A stretch of DNA of 64,000 nt from Mycobacterium lentiflavum (GCF_022374895.2 NZ_CP092424.2:160739-224738); one strand, 5' to 3'; positions 43,740-52,640 are shown, counted from the first letter of the stretch. The notes: a model not told the origin generated them from the letters alone. Numbers and translations are program-made.

Positions 43740-45779
43740 TTAGCGATGGATGGGGGTGGACCCATACACCGGGGGATCTTTGGTCAAATCGACTGTGCCC
43801 GAGGCTTTGTAGATCACCCTGCTGGTGGTCGGTGAGTGAGCGTTGTACACGACGCTGCCTGATACGGTCACCAACATGGTGTTGGGATCGAAGCTAAACC
43901 GGGTGTCGGAGAAATCACCGGCACCGATCACCGATACTTTGGTGTCACCGGTGTCCAGGGTGTTGCACTCCGGTGGCGGGGCGACTCCTTGGTAGCAGTA
44001 GTGCTGCCAGTTGTCGATGGCCGTTTTGGAGGCTTGCAGGCCGGCATCGTTGAGGGTAGCTACGGGTTGGATGCTGGGGTGGGTGGCGTTGGCGCCCAAA
44101 GCATTCAGCAGTACCGGGGGCGCCTGGGCGGTGATGTCGATGAAGCGGTTCGACGAGGCGACGGCAAGGGCGCCTGGGAAAACCGAGACCGGGGTTGTTC
44201 CGTTCGTTGCGATGCCGAACAGTGCGACTGCCTTGAACGAGGCACTAGTGGTGCCTGGCGTTCCGATGTCGACGGGCACGGTAGCGGTGTCGAGTTTCCA
44301 GTCGTCGCCGTGGCGGTGCAATGCGATACGAGTCTGCGACGAGGTCGGCCCGAAGCGGGCGGACAAAATCACGTACTGGACGCTGGCCGGGTCATCGCCG
44401 GATGCCGAAGGAGCTGCGGTGACCGTAATGTCGGTGATCGGTGTTGACGCCAATTGGGTGCGCAGGGCGTCGGCGCTGACCCACTGCGCTGTGGCCGAGG
44501 CGGTGGTGCCCAACGACAAAGCCGTGTCGGCGTCCCCACGCGACAGCGCCTCAAGATAGCGCTGCGCGGCCAACCGGGCAGCCTCTTGAGCCGATGTCGT
44601 GCCCGGTGGCGCGGAGGTCTGAGCGCCGTGCGGCAGGACGAAATACGCCACCACGCCACCGACGGCGAGCACCGCGGCCGCCACGAGCGCGGCCGGCAGC
44701 CACCGGCGCCCTCGTGCCGGCCGCGGTGGTGCGCCTTCATGATGCGGGTGGGGCGGCGTCGGCGGCCATCCCGGGCCTGGATGCGGTCGCCCAGCTGGCT
44801 GTGGTGGCGCAGTGAACGCGGCGGCGACCAGCTCAGACGACGGTGGAGTCCGATCAGGCCGCGTCGTCGTCCACGGCCGGGTCTCGCCGGCCGGCTGGCC
44901 GCCTGCTTGAGCCGCCGCGTTGTGTGAAGACGGCGCCAAGCGGAGTTGATCGGCCAACGCCGCCGCGAATTCGCTGCACCGTTGGAAGCGCTGCCGCGGA
45001 TCTTTCGCCAGAGCCCGGGCAAACACGGCATCGGTGATGGCCAGGTCGGGACGAACGGCTCCAGGAAGTGGCGGTGGCGCGGTCAGATGGGAGCTAATCA
45101 CTGCCACCGCAGGCAGATTGGCAAACATCTTGGTACCGGTCAACAGGTAGTAGGCGGTAGCCGCCAACGCGTATTGGTCCGCCCGGCCATCCAGTGCCCC
45201 ACCCATCAGCTGTTCGGGTGCGCAGTAGTTCACGGTTCCCACCGCCATGTTGGTCGCGGTCAGGCCGCTCGCGTCGTCGATCGGGCGCGCGATACCGAAG
45301 TCGCTCAACAAGATTCGCCACTCTCCGGCGTCATCGGCCCGGCTGACCATAATATTGGCGGGCTTAACGTCACGGTGCAGCAGCCCGCGGTGATGAGCGT
45401 GATCTAACGCGTCGCTCACCGCGGCGACCATCGCCACGACGGCCTCGACCGGCATTCCGGACGCATAGTTCGCGCTGACCACCGCGCCCAAATCGGCGCC
45501 ATCAACATAGTCCATGGTGATCCACAACTGGCCGTCAAACTCACCGCGGTCATGCACCCCCACGATGTGGGGATGCCACAATCCCGAAGCCAACTCGGCC
45601 TCCCGGTTAAAACGCTGTTGGAAATCGGGGTCGGCCGAGTACTCAGTGTGCAACACCTTGAGCGCCTCCAGCCGCGGGAAACGGGGGTGACGGGCCAAGT
45701 ACACCTCGCCCATCCCTCCGCTACCCAGCAACCGCACCAGCGTGTAGCCGGCGAACTGTGCACCCTCACTCAGCGGCAT
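43740..45779 (-). CDS. Membrane Ser/Thr protein kinase 2
   Basis: This is a 679-residue paralogue of kinase 1. Glycine loop GSGGMG, EALKVL, HRDVKPANIMVS, SDFGIAR and APEQLMGG are all present. A membrane helix spans about residues 355-377 (WLPAALVAAAVLAVGGVVAYFV), and the extracellular part contains HYCYQGVAPPPEC, matching kinase 1. The ATG at 45779 is chosen from alignment with MPLSEGASFAGYT of kinase 1. The two genes arose by tandem duplication and are probably co-transcribed. It lies upstream of kinase 1 and downstream of a helix-turn-helix gene. Confidence 0.93.
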   Translation of the reverse strand: MPLSEGAQFAGYTLVRLLGSGGMGEVYLARHPRFPRLEALKVLHTEYSADPDFQQRFNREAELASGLWHPHIVGVHDRGEFDGQLWITMDYVDGADLGAVVSANYASGMPVEAVVAMVAAVSDALDHAHHRGLLHRDVKPANIMVSRADDAGEWRILLSDFGIARPIDDASGLTATNMAVGTVNYCAPEQLMGGALDGRADQYALAATAYYLLTGTKMFANLPAVAVISSHLTAPPPLPGAVRPDLAITDAVFARALAKDPRQRFQRCSEFAAALADQLRLAPSSHNAAAQAGGQPAGETRPWTTTRPDRTPPSSELVAAAFTAPPQPAGRPHPGPGWPPTPPHPHHEGAPPRPARGRRWLPAALVAAAVLAVGGVVAYFVLPHGAQTSAPPGTTSAQEAARLAAQRYLEALSRGDADTALSLGTTASATAQWVSADALRTQLASTPITDITVTAAPSASGDDPASVQYVILSARFGPTSSQTRIALHRHGDDWKLDTATVPVDIGTPGTTSASFKAVALFGIATNGTTPVSVFPGALAVASSNRFIDITAQAPPVLLNALGANATHPSIQPVATLNDAGLQASKTAIDNWQHYCYQGVAPPPECNTLDTGDTKVSVIGAGDFSDTRFSFDPNTMLVTVSGSVVYNAHSPTTSRVIYKASGTVDLTKDPPVYGSTPIHR

Positions 45780-45985
45780 CGATACCCCGATACGTCGCGC
45801 AGCCCTCGCGGGGCTGATCACGGCACGACGTGACACCCGCCTTCTCGATTGCGTTGTTGCCCAGCAGATTTGGCTGAGCGTCGTCGACAGAATGTGCCAC
45901 GCTCACCGTCCCTTCCCAGACAGACAGGCCTTGGCGATCTGTGGCCAACCTCTTCACACCCACTGGTGGTCTCTTCTGCATGGCG

Positions 45986-46489
45986 TTAGGTGCCTGCCGG
46001 TTCGGTCTGTCGGCGCCGCCGCCCACCACGCGGATTACGGGCAGCCGTCCAGCGTTCGTGGAAAGCCCGCACGGATGCCCTTGTGTAGAGACGGCCAATG
46101 GCCGCATGCACGACGGGTGCGGGAAAGTCCGGGTCGTCGGCGAGTTGTCCGACGCGCTGGCGGGAGACACCGAACTCACCAGCGATCTCGGTGATTCCAA
46201 TGAGGTCAAGGTTCAACGGTGGCGGGTGCTCAGCGTCCGCAACGAAATCGGCAGTGCTCTGCACCAGCAATCGGATGGGCGCCGCAAGACCGGTAGCCGC
46301 GGCCGCGGCACTCAGACTCACACCGGTGGCCTCCGCCAGGGTCGAGGCCTCCACCGCCAGCGTGATCTGCAACCGATTCCTGCCAGCGTCGTAGCTGACT
46401 TCGGCCCTACCAAGGGCCTCGGCCAGTGCCGCCGTGTCGGCAGCAGTCAGTCCTGCGGCGGGGTAGATGAGCTGAGTCGTCCAGGTCAT
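45986..46489 (-). CDS. Helix-turn-helix regulator
   Basis: This is a 167-residue protein. Residues 1-90 form an alpha-beta part (MTWTTQLIYPAAGLTAADTAALAEAL), and 95-135 a helix-turn-helix of excisionase/AlpA type: IGITEIAGEFGVSRQRVGQLADDPDFPAPVV, followed by GRLYTRASVRAFHERW. The C-terminus is Arg-rich. It lies upstream of the two kinase genes and in the same direction, so it may regulate them. The start at 46489 is an ATG fitting the coding pattern; the longer open frame overlaps the VapB operator. Confidence 0.78.
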   Translation of the reverse strand: MTWTTQLIYPAAGLTAADTAALAEALGRAEVSYDAGRNRLQITLAVEASTLAEATGVSLSAAAAATGLAAPIRLLVQSTADFVADAEHPPPLNLDLIGITEIAGEFGVSRQRVGQLADDPDFPAPVVHAAIGRLYTRASVRAFHERWTAARNPRGGRRRRQTEPAGT

Positions 46490-46591
46490 CACACACCAGC
46501 CCCCTTGTCCGGCGCGAACCGCATCGCGTGGCGTGAGGACATAGTGGGCCACAACTATTGACAGACGCAAGGGTCTACGAACCATTAGACC

Positions 46592-46642
46592 ACTCCTATC
46601 GCCCTCATGTGCTACCATGTAGCACATGAGGGCGATAGGAGT
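46592..46642. promoter_or_regulatory. 51-bp palindrome spanning the vapB start codon
   Basis: Two perfect 23-bp arms (46592-46614, beginning ACTCCTATCGCC, and 46620-46642) flank five bases CCATG. The antitoxin ATG at 46626 lies inside the right arm, so the first codons (MRAIG) are part of the palindrome. It can serve as a VapB operator and, in RNA, as a hairpin that hides the start codon. Confidence 0.85.
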
Positions 46643-46892
46643 TCGCGAGCTTCGGCAGAACGCCAGCAAGTACCTCGAGGACGTCGCAGCGGGGGAGTCG
46701 ATCGAGATAACTGACCGCGGCCGCCCGGTCGCGCGTCTCGTGCCCGTTACAGGCGATCCATGGCAAGACCTCGTCAACTCCGGCGAGGTTGTGTTGGCGG
46801 CTCGTCCTTTGAAGGCCGACGACCTTGAGCCGCAGAGTTACCCGCACAGTCCCACTGAGGCTCTAGAACAACTACGGCACGATGAACGCTAG
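46626..46892 (+). CDS. vapB: VapB antitoxin of the Phd/YefM type
   Basis: This is an 88-residue antitoxin. The first 55 residues (MRAIGVRELRQNASKYLEDVAAGESIEITDRGRPVARLVPV) are a canonical Phd/YefM fold that dimerises and binds operator DNA. The C-terminal tail would block the PIN toxin. The ATG lies within a long palindrome. The gene overlaps the toxin gene by 11 bases. It is the second toxin-antitoxin pair of the VapBC type here and of a different antitoxin family from the one at 2186. Confidence 0.93.
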   Translation: MRAIGVRELRQNASKYLEDVAAGESIEITDRGRPVARLVPVTGDPWQDLVNSGEVVLAARPLKADDLEPQSYPHSPTEALEQLRHDER

Positions 46893-47292
46893 CCAGATGC
46901 GAATCTACTTGGACACGTCCGCGTTGGTGAAACTCGTTGTCGTCGAGGCGGAATCGGTAGCGCTGCAAAACTTCCTCGCTGAGCAACGCCACGACACCCT
47001 GTTCTCAGCAGCCCTGGCGCGCACTGAACTGATACGGGCAGTCTCCCCGAACGGGCCCCAAGCCATTGGTCACGCACGCGACCTCCTGCACGGCTTGGAC
47101 ATCATCACGCTGAGCCGACAGTTACTCGACGACGCAGGCACGTTGCAGCCACTAACCCTTCGCAGTCTCGACGCCATTCACCTCGTTGCCGCACAGCGTG
47201 CCGGCGACACCCTACGTACGGTGATCACCTATGACGCCCGGATGGTCGCAGCGGCAGCCGAATTGGGGATCCCCACCGCAGCACCAGGCTAG
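46882..47292 (+). CDS. vapC: VapC PIN-domain ribonuclease toxin
   Basis: This is a 136-residue PIN-domain protein. IYLDTSALVKLVVVEAES gives the first acidic site, ARTELIRAV the conserved Glu, and LRSLDAIHLVAAQ and ITYDARMVAAAAELGI the two C-terminal acidic sites. All positions are intact. Such toxins cleave tRNA or rRNA. The translation start at 46882 (MNASQM) overlaps vapB; an alternative ATG five codons downstream (MRIYLD) is possible. The pair would help retain the plasmid. Confidence 0.93.
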   Translation: MNASQMRIYLDTSALVKLVVVEAESVALQNFLAEQRHDTLFSAALARTELIRAVSPNGPQAIGHARDLLHGLDIITLSRQLLDDAGTLQPLTLRSLDAIHLVAAQRAGDTLRTVITYDARMVAAAAELGIPTAAPG

Positions 47293-47359
47293 CCCTCTGA
47301 CCTTCACACGCGGCCTAGAAGAATCGTAAGACTCCAAACTGCCGAAATCCGCTGCCGGC

Positions 47360-47476
47360 TCAATCCTCGCAATGGCGTTCGTAATCCCAGCGTTCCAACC
47401 ATGCGGAGAGGTGGTGGACTCCGATGCTGACCACGATCAGCACAACGCCTTCGGCGACCATCAGAAGCTCGTTCAC
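47360..47476 (-). CDS. 38-residue single-span membrane peptide
   Basis: The frame reads VNELLMVAEGVVLIVVSIGV then HHLSAWLERWDYERHCED: a hydrophobic helix followed by a charged tail. The GTG start overlaps the stop of the preceding gene (GTGA), supporting translational coupling. Small peptides like this can act as membrane regulators or toxins; function is unknown. Confidence 0.55.
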   Translation of the reverse strand: MNELLMVAEGVVLIVVSIGVHHLSAWLERWDYERHCED

Positions 47477-47823
47477 AGTCGGTCCATCTCACGGGCCGTC
47501 GCCGCCTGCTCGAAGTAGCTGATCCTCCGTGGCGGGTACCGGCGGCGCGGCTCACGCTCGACGCTGACGCTCCGCACCAACCGTTGCCAGAGCGCGATAA
47601 GCCCAGGGCGCGGGGCGGTGCAGGGCCGCGGTGCCCCAAGTGCGACGGCCGTTGCGAACGTCACCTGGCGTTCGCTGATGAGCACCGGCTCCGGGACCAC
47701 ACTGGTGAAGTTTCGTGCTTGCGCGACGGCTGATGCTTCGACCGCCGCATGGCTAGGTTGCGTGGCTGCAGCGGTATCGCGATGTAGCACCGCTGTTTTC
47801 GGGATGGCTAGCATTTCGATCAC
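47473..47823 (-). CDS. Hypothetical protein upstream of the small membrane peptide
   Basis: This is a 116-residue protein from a GTG (MIEMLAIPKTAVLHRDTAAA) with an Ala/Thr-rich first half, a possible short hydrophobic stretch (VLISERQVTFATAVALGA) and a basic C-terminus (EPRRRYPPRRISYFEQAATAREMDRL). It overlaps the membrane peptide by four bases. No family recognised; moderate certainty that it is a real gene. Confidence 0.55.
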   Translation of the reverse strand: MIEMLAIPKTAVLHRDTAAATQPSHAAVEASAVAQARNFTSVVPEPVLISERQVTFATAVALGAPRPCTAPRPGLIALWQRLVRSVSVEREPRRRYPPRRISYFEQAATAREMDRL

Positions 47824-47942
47824 CTGAGGGAGGTTTGCGCCCGGTGGGTCCGGCCGTTGATGAAAATCTATGAAGGCATCGACGTTGAGCGCATGCGTAA
47901 TCGACTACCTGTTCTGATTCGAAGAACCCGCACTAGTAGCCA

Positions 47943-49544
47943 TCAGGTCTCGGCAGTCCACTGGCTGGCCGGCGGTTCATCGAGCTTCTGGAACCACGCC
48001 AGGTGATAGTTGGCCGACGTCGCGTCACCCGCGACGCTGCTTTCGGTGGCGGCCAGCAACAGGCAGTTGAGCAACAGCGCTGGCACGACATCCGGATACT
48101 GGCTCAGCAGCTGATAGCGGGCGGTGTCGAGATGCACACGCAGCAGGTCGGCTTCCTCTTCCACGACACCCGTTCCCGCGGTGGCGGCTTTCGCCAGGGT
48201 GTGCACCAACCGTGGAAGTCCGTCGCGCCAATGCGTGACTCGACCCAGCTCCCATCCGAAATCTTCGACCGCCGGCAGTTCGCGGGCCTGCACCGAAGAT
48301 TCGGTCGCGGCGAAGTCGGCCGGCCGGCCGACCCGATCGCCCGGGGTGTAGGTGGCGGACCGGATCGCGTCACCGAGCAGTGCTGAGGCTTTGCCGGTCT
48401 GGCGCCCGGGCGCCAACAATCGCACGCCCACCGGAAGGGTGATTCCGGGCGGAATCCATCCGTGGGCAAGATCGGTGACCAACAGCGTCGTGCCGTCCGC
48501 GTGATCGCCGACTGCCCAGTTCAGCCCGGTTTCTTGACGAACGACGAACGCCAAGAGCCGGTGCAGTCGTTCGGAATCTGATTCGGCGTTGATTGGGGCC
48601 GCCGGGGCATCCACGAGTTCCGGCTCGGGCGCCGGCTCTAGTTCGGGTTCCGGCTCGCTGACGGCCACCTCCACGGGTGCCGGCTCGGGCTCGGGTTCGG
48701 GTTCCGGCTCGCTGACGGCCACCGGCACGGGCTCGGGCTCAGGCTCCGGCTCGGGTGCCGGCTCCGGCTCGCTGACGGCCACCTGCTCGGGTTCCGGTTC
48801 CTGTTCGGGTTCCGGTTCCCGGACTTCCGGTTGCACCGGAATCGCCACGTCCACCGTGGCATCCTCGGACGGAGCTCGATGCCGGCCCCGCGAAGAATCG
48901 AGGTCATCGCCGTCGACCGCGAAAGTCTCAGTTACCGGCTCTTCAGCAGCGGGCTCGTTGGCGACGGGCTCTGCGGTGACGGCAGGTATGACTTGCGTCT
49001 GATCGAGCGTCCGATCACTGACGACGGGCTCTGCAGCCGGCACCACCGGGATGACTTGGGTTTCGTCGACCGCCGGCGTAGCGACATCAGGTTCCGCTGC
49101 CGGGACCGCGGGGATGACTTGCGTCCTTTCCAGGTCAGCCGTGCTGAAACGTCGCGCGACCTGCGCGGTTTGACGTCGTGCGCGCGTCTGCGCCTTCATC
49201 AATTCCAGCTGCCGAATCGTCGATTCGACTCGCCGCACGGCGCGGGCGCGGGCTTCGTCGATGACGCGAGCCTCCGCCGCGCGCCGGCCCATATCAGTGA
49301 GTCCGGCTCGCTTGACCATCCCCAGCTGCTTATTCGCACTACCGGTGATTTGCTGCAGGTCTTTCTCGAGATACTCTGCAAGCGTGGCGGTTTCGTCTGT
49401 CACCGTCGACAGCTCGGCAGGCCAAAGCCCACCGATCACCCACGGGGTGCAATCGACAGGAGAGCTGAAGGCCGGCATCGACAATGATTCCCGGGTAGCT
49501 CTCCGGAGGCGCTGGCGCGCCGTCTTTCGACCGAAGATCGCCAC
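47943..49544 (-). CDS. EspK-related protein with TQVIP phospho-motif repeats and Glu-Pro repeat
   Basis: This is a 533-residue cytoplasmic protein. Residues 50-130 are helical. Three near-identical motifs follow, ERTQVIPAV, DETQVIPVV and DQTQVIPAV, with the threonines at 141, 162 and 183, exactly 21 residues apart. Residues 235-320 are Glu-Pro repeats with VAVSEPEPE units. The C-terminus (about 330-533) shares VTDLAHGWIPPGITLPVGVRLLA with the EspK-like protein at 6167. The acidic-Thr-hydrophobic motifs look like kinase targets read by FHA domains. Two kinases and an FHA protein are encoded close by. The link to ESX function is from the EspK-like domain only. Confidence 0.78.
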   Translation of the reverse strand: MAIFGRKTARQRLRRATRESLSMPAFSSPVDCTPWVIGGLWPAELSTVTDETATLAEYLEKDLQQITGSANKQLGMVKRAGLTDMGRRAAEARVIDEARARAVRRVESTIRQLELMKAQTRARRQTAQVARRFSTADLERTQVIPAVPAAEPDVATPAVDETQVIPVVPAAEPVVSDRTLDQTQVIPAVTAEPVANEPAAEEPVTETFAVDGDDLDSSRGRHRAPSEDATVDVAIPVQPEVREPEPEQEPEPEQVAVSEPEPAPEPEPEPEPVPVAVSEPEPEPEPEPAPVEVAVSEPEPELEPAPEPELVDAPAAPINAESDSERLHRLLAFVVRQETGLNWAVGDHADGTTLLVTDLAHGWIPPGITLPVGVRLLAPGRQTGKASALLGDAIRSATYTPGDRVGRPADFAATESSVQARELPAVEDFGWELGRVTHWRDGLPRLVHTLAKAATAGTGVVEEEADLLRVHLDTARYQLLSQYPDVVPALLLNCLLLAATESSVAGDATSANYHLAWFQKLDEPPASQWTAET

Positions 49545-49979
49545 CGGATCAGACTACCGATACGTGCCGAACGCTCTTTACCAAAGGTGAATTGTGCGCG
49601 TGGGAGCGTCGTGGCGGGTGACGTCTTGCCGCCTCCGAGGTGACCGGGTGATGGCGAAAAGGCAGCGCCCGCACATACATTGATTTCTTCTGCGCCGTTC
49701 TGCGCGCGAGGCACCTGCGATATCATCGAGACGTCCCGACGGGTGCATGTCTGGCTCCCCGTAGTATTGCCGCCCCAGCGGCTGGCCTGTTTGCGGTACT
49801 GCCGGCACGTTCTTCTGAGGGATGGGATGGCCGAACCGAAAGCAGTACGCCACTCGCAAGTGTCGCAACCGCCATGCGCGGCGGCCGGATGCTTGCAACA
49901 CCTGAGGCCTGGCTTAGGCCAGTAGTGCGCGCCTCGGCGCGCTAAGGCGAATACTGCCGGCTCCAGGCGGGGGAGGAGG
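49545..49979. other. Intergenic region left of the IS110 element
   Basis: About 435 bases with no supported gene; frames are Arg/Ser-rich. It includes the promoter of the leftward EspK-related gene and the unplaced left end of the IS110 element, probably between about 49900 and 49979. Confidence 0.45.
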
Positions 49980-50034
49980 CTTGTGGTGTCTCACGCGCAC
50001 ACCACAAGCACGGTGAGCGGCCGCAACGCGGCCG
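49980..50034 (+). ncRNA. Candidate IS110 bridge-RNA hairpins
   Basis: In the non-coding region 37-91 bases before the recombinase start are two perfect hairpins: CTTGTGGTGT, nine-base loop, ACACCACAAG (49980-50008), and CGGCCGC-AAC-GCGGCCG (50018-50034). IS110-group elements express a structured bridge RNA from the end upstream of the recombinase. The assignment is inferred from position and structure; the RNA boundaries are unknown. Confidence 0.5.
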
Positions 50035-50070
50035 ACAATCCCTGCTGCACACAAAAGCGAGGTGGTGCCA

Positions 50071-51186
50071 ATGGATGTCGTGATCGGTGTCGATGCACAC
50101 AAGGCCACCCACACCTTCGTCGGGGTCGACAGCGGCGGCCGAAAGCTGGCAGAAATTACCGTGGCGGCAACCACCGACGGGCACCTCGAGGCGCTGAGCT
50201 GGGCCCGCGCCACCTTCGAGGGTGGCCTGGTCTGGGGGGTGGAGGATTGCCGCAACCTCAGCACGCGATTAGAAAACGACTTACTCCACGCAGGACAACA
50301 CGTCGTGCGGGTGCCACCCCAACTGATGGCCCGCACCCGTGCCTCGGCCCGCACCCGGGGCAAGTCGGACCCCATTGATGCCCTGGCCGTGGCGCGCGCG
50401 GTGCTGCGCGAACCGGACCTGCCCGTGGCCAGCCACGACGACACCTCGCGGGAATTGAAGCTGCTCGTCGATCGCCGCGAGCACCTGGTTCAGCACCGGC
50501 GCGCGACCATGAACCGGTTGATGTGGCGCGTCCACGAACTCGACCCGCCCCACGCCAGCAAACGGATGAGGCTCGACCATGAGCTTCCACGTCAAGTGCT
50601 GCGGAGCTGGCTGGCCACCCAGCCCGGCTTGCTCGCGGAGCTGGCCTACGACGAGTTGACCGACATCGCCAGGCTCACCGACGAAATCGACGCCCTGGAA
50701 CGCCGTATCGCCGTGCGCGTGCGCGCCGCGGCGCCCTCACTTTTGACGCTGTTTGGCTGCGCCGAACTCACCGCCGCCAAACTCATCGGAGAAACCGCCG
50801 GCGTGCACCGGTTCCGCAGCGAAGCCGCCTACGCCCGCCACGCCGGCCTCGCCCCCATCCCACACACCTCGGGAGGCAGCCAAGTGCGGCTGCGCGGTAG
50901 CCGCTGCGGCAACCGCCAACTCAACGCCGCGCTGTTCCGCATCGCCTTCACCCAACTGCGGGGCGGCTCCGGCGCCGACTACTACCGTCGGCGCCGCGAC
51001 GCCGGTGACACACACGCCAAAGCCCTGCGGTGCCTGGAACGCAAAATTGTGCGCAAGGTTTATGCGCACCTGCGTACCGATGAAGCCAACAGACACCAAT
51101 CCCAGCCAGCCCCAGGGCATTTCGAAGAACTCGAGCGGCTCAACGACCAGTGGTCACGCGCGCTGGCCACCCTGGGGGACCGATGA
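50071..51186 (+). CDS. IS110-family recombinase/transposase
   Basis: This is a 371-residue protein. The N-terminal DEDD RuvC-like domain has VIGVDAHKATH (Asp), VEDCRN (Glu) and KSDPIDALAVARA (two Asp). The C-terminal domain has LTLFGCAELTAAKLIGE and a Ser-containing motif HTSGGSQVRLRGSRCGN typical of IS110 enzymes. These recombine DNA guided by a bridge RNA and leave no classical inverted repeats. All key residues seem intact. It is the only plus-strand gene in the leftward block 47.3-63.7 kb and interrupts an otherwise continuous sensor/kinase region, so it is a later insertion. Confidence 0.95.
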   Translation: MDVVIGVDAHKATHTFVGVDSGGRKLAEITVAATTDGHLEALSWARATFEGGLVWGVEDCRNLSTRLENDLLHAGQHVVRVPPQLMARTRASARTRGKSDPIDALAVARAVLREPDLPVASHDDTSRELKLLVDRREHLVQHRRATMNRLMWRVHELDPPHASKRMRLDHELPRQVLRSWLATQPGLLAELAYDELTDIARLTDEIDALERRIAVRVRAAAPSLLTLFGCAELTAAKLIGETAGVHRFRSEAAYARHAGLAPIPHTSGGSQVRLRGSRCGNRQLNAALFRIAFTQLRGGSGADYYRRRRDAGDTHAKALRCLERKIVRKVYAHLRTDEANRHQSQPAPGHFEELERLNDQWSRALATLGDR

Positions 51187-51275
51187 CGCGCAAGCGGCAT
51201 AGGAGGTCAACAGCGGAGCGTCCTCCTCGGGGCGGGGGGCATCTTCCTCGGCGGCGGCCTTGGCGAGGTCGTAAT

Positions 51276-52007
51276 TTAGTGGGGTAGCTTGGCGGCGATC
51301 GCGTTCGCGATTGTCACCATCTTGTCGGTGACCATGGCGGGGCCTTGTGCAGCGACGTCAATGACGACATTGGAGCGTGAGGTGATTGCGCGTACGTTGG
51401 TCTGTTCGCCCTTGCCTTCCGGGTGGATGACGAGTGTTGAGATATCGGAAATTATCGGATATCCCACTGTGTACCAATCGGTTCGGGTGTTCGGCGGCGG
51501 CCCGGTGAGCCCGGTGTCGCTGAAATGGGCGTCGGCGCAGTGCTGCCAGGCCAGTGTCACGCGCGCGACGAATAGGGTGGCTGCATCAGCGGTGGGAAAC
51601 GTGACCACTCCTTGGTCGACGGAATGGGTATGCCGGTTGCCGGGCTCGCGCAACCCGTGTCCGAGCGCTCCGGTGTAGCCAGAGCCGTGGTAGGCGGTCC
51701 ACATGGTGTTCCAGACTGCTTCGGCACAGCTCGGATCTGAGAAGGTCTCGCTGGCATCGGCCGGGGTGATTGTCGAATAGGTGTGGAAGGTTGCCAGCGG
51801 GTCGGCGCCGACGATGTCGCTGATGTGTTCGTCCGACAGCAGCAGTTTGTCGAGATCGGTCGGGGCCACGCTCGGGGCCGCACTGTCTCGAGCCGACAGC
51901 GCGCGCGGCTGTCCGCTGAGGACGTGTGAACACGCCGACGTCATGATCACGCAAGCCAGTGCGAAGGCGGCGACACTCCGATAGCCATGGCGGCACGGTG
52001 AAATCAT
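51276..52007 (-). CDS. PknH-type sensor-domain lipoprotein
   Basis: This is a 243-residue protein with a signal sequence and a lipobox-like VIMTSAC (Cys 26), so probably a lipoprotein. The mature part is a PknH C-terminal-type sensor domain: TDLDKLLLSDEHISDIVGADPL, CAEAVWNTMWTAYHGSGYTGALGHGLREPG, VVTFPTADAATLFVARVTLAWQHC and NVVIDVAAQGPAMVTDKMVTIANAI. It keeps only one of the two usual cysteine pairs. Three relatives with transmembrane anchors lie at 53479, 54546 and 57435. The ligand is unknown. Confidence 0.87.
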   Translation of the reverse strand: MISPCRHGYRSVAAFALACVIMTSACSHVLSGQPRALSARDSAAPSVAPTDLDKLLLSDEHISDIVGADPLATFHTYSTITPADASETFSDPSCAEAVWNTMWTAYHGSGYTGALGHGLREPGNRHTHSVDQGVVTFPTADAATLFVARVTLAWQHCADAHFSDTGLTGPPPNTRTDWYTVGYPIISDISTLVIHPEGKGEQTNVRAITSRSNVVIDVAAQGPAMVTDKMVTIANAIAAKLPH

Positions 52008-52329
52008 CTATGCCACCTTACTTTCGCTGCCAGCGCCGCGGCGCAACGGGAATATGCGAAACTCGGCGAGTTGGGACCCGAATGCATCATCAGCGAGTAC
52101 CGGGTTGTGCGCCTAAGCGGCGAAGCGTATGCCACATTGGCTGGTGTCGACTCAGTCGGAGCGGTGAGCAGGCGTGAGGCGAGGGCATCTGTTTGTTGCG
52201 GTGCGGAAACTCCTGGCTTTGGCCGGGAGCGGAAGTGCCGCTTCTCCTTTCGCTGTGTTGTCGGTGTCCGGGGTGTAGGTTGTCGGTCGGCCGATTGGCG
52301 AGGCAGCGCTCCAGTGCCCTGCTGATGTG
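52008..52329. other. Non-coding stretch between the sensor lipoprotein and WhiB debris
   Basis: A 322-base region in which I see no gene. Short frames on both strands have no starts or codon bias. It may be scar sequence from the duplication and deletions of the WhiB segment. Confidence 0.4.
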
Positions 52330-52640
52330 TGCGCCAACAGGTCGGCGCAGTGGATCAGCACCTGCGAGCCCGTGGCCGCTGAGATGTTCGCTGGCGCGTG
52401 CGATGGCGGGGCGGTCGGCGCGCTGCGCCGTGGTGGAGTAGGTGAAAGTGGCTTCTAGGGCGGCGATTTCGCGGTCGGCGGGATTTGGGGCCGGCAGCCA
52501 CGTGACGTCGCGGCCTGGGGTGGATCCTCGTTTGACGAGGCCTTGGCGTTCACGAGCGCAGACGCGGTAGATCTGTTCCTGGATGGGAGGGCAGTACTCG
52601 GCGGTGCCGGCGACGGGCACCGCTGGGGCGTGGCCGCTGC
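52330..52640 (-). pseudogene. Decayed copy of the WhiB-linked winged-helix gene
   Basis: The minus strand encodes GHAPAVPVAGTAEYCPPIQEQ and RVCARERQGLVKRGSTPGRDVTWLPAP, close to the intact gene at 30384. Its 5' end is lost by a deletion joining WhiB codons directly to this part. One codon is missing (RVLCALE became RVCARE), and about 66 bases are deleted after SEHLS, shifting the frame. It has no start codon of its own. Confidence 0.85.

Noticed and set aside
48600..48840. Glu-Pro repeat DNA considered as a non-coding tandem repeat
   Set aside because: The repeats stay in frame within a good coding sequence and encode a plausible extended linker.
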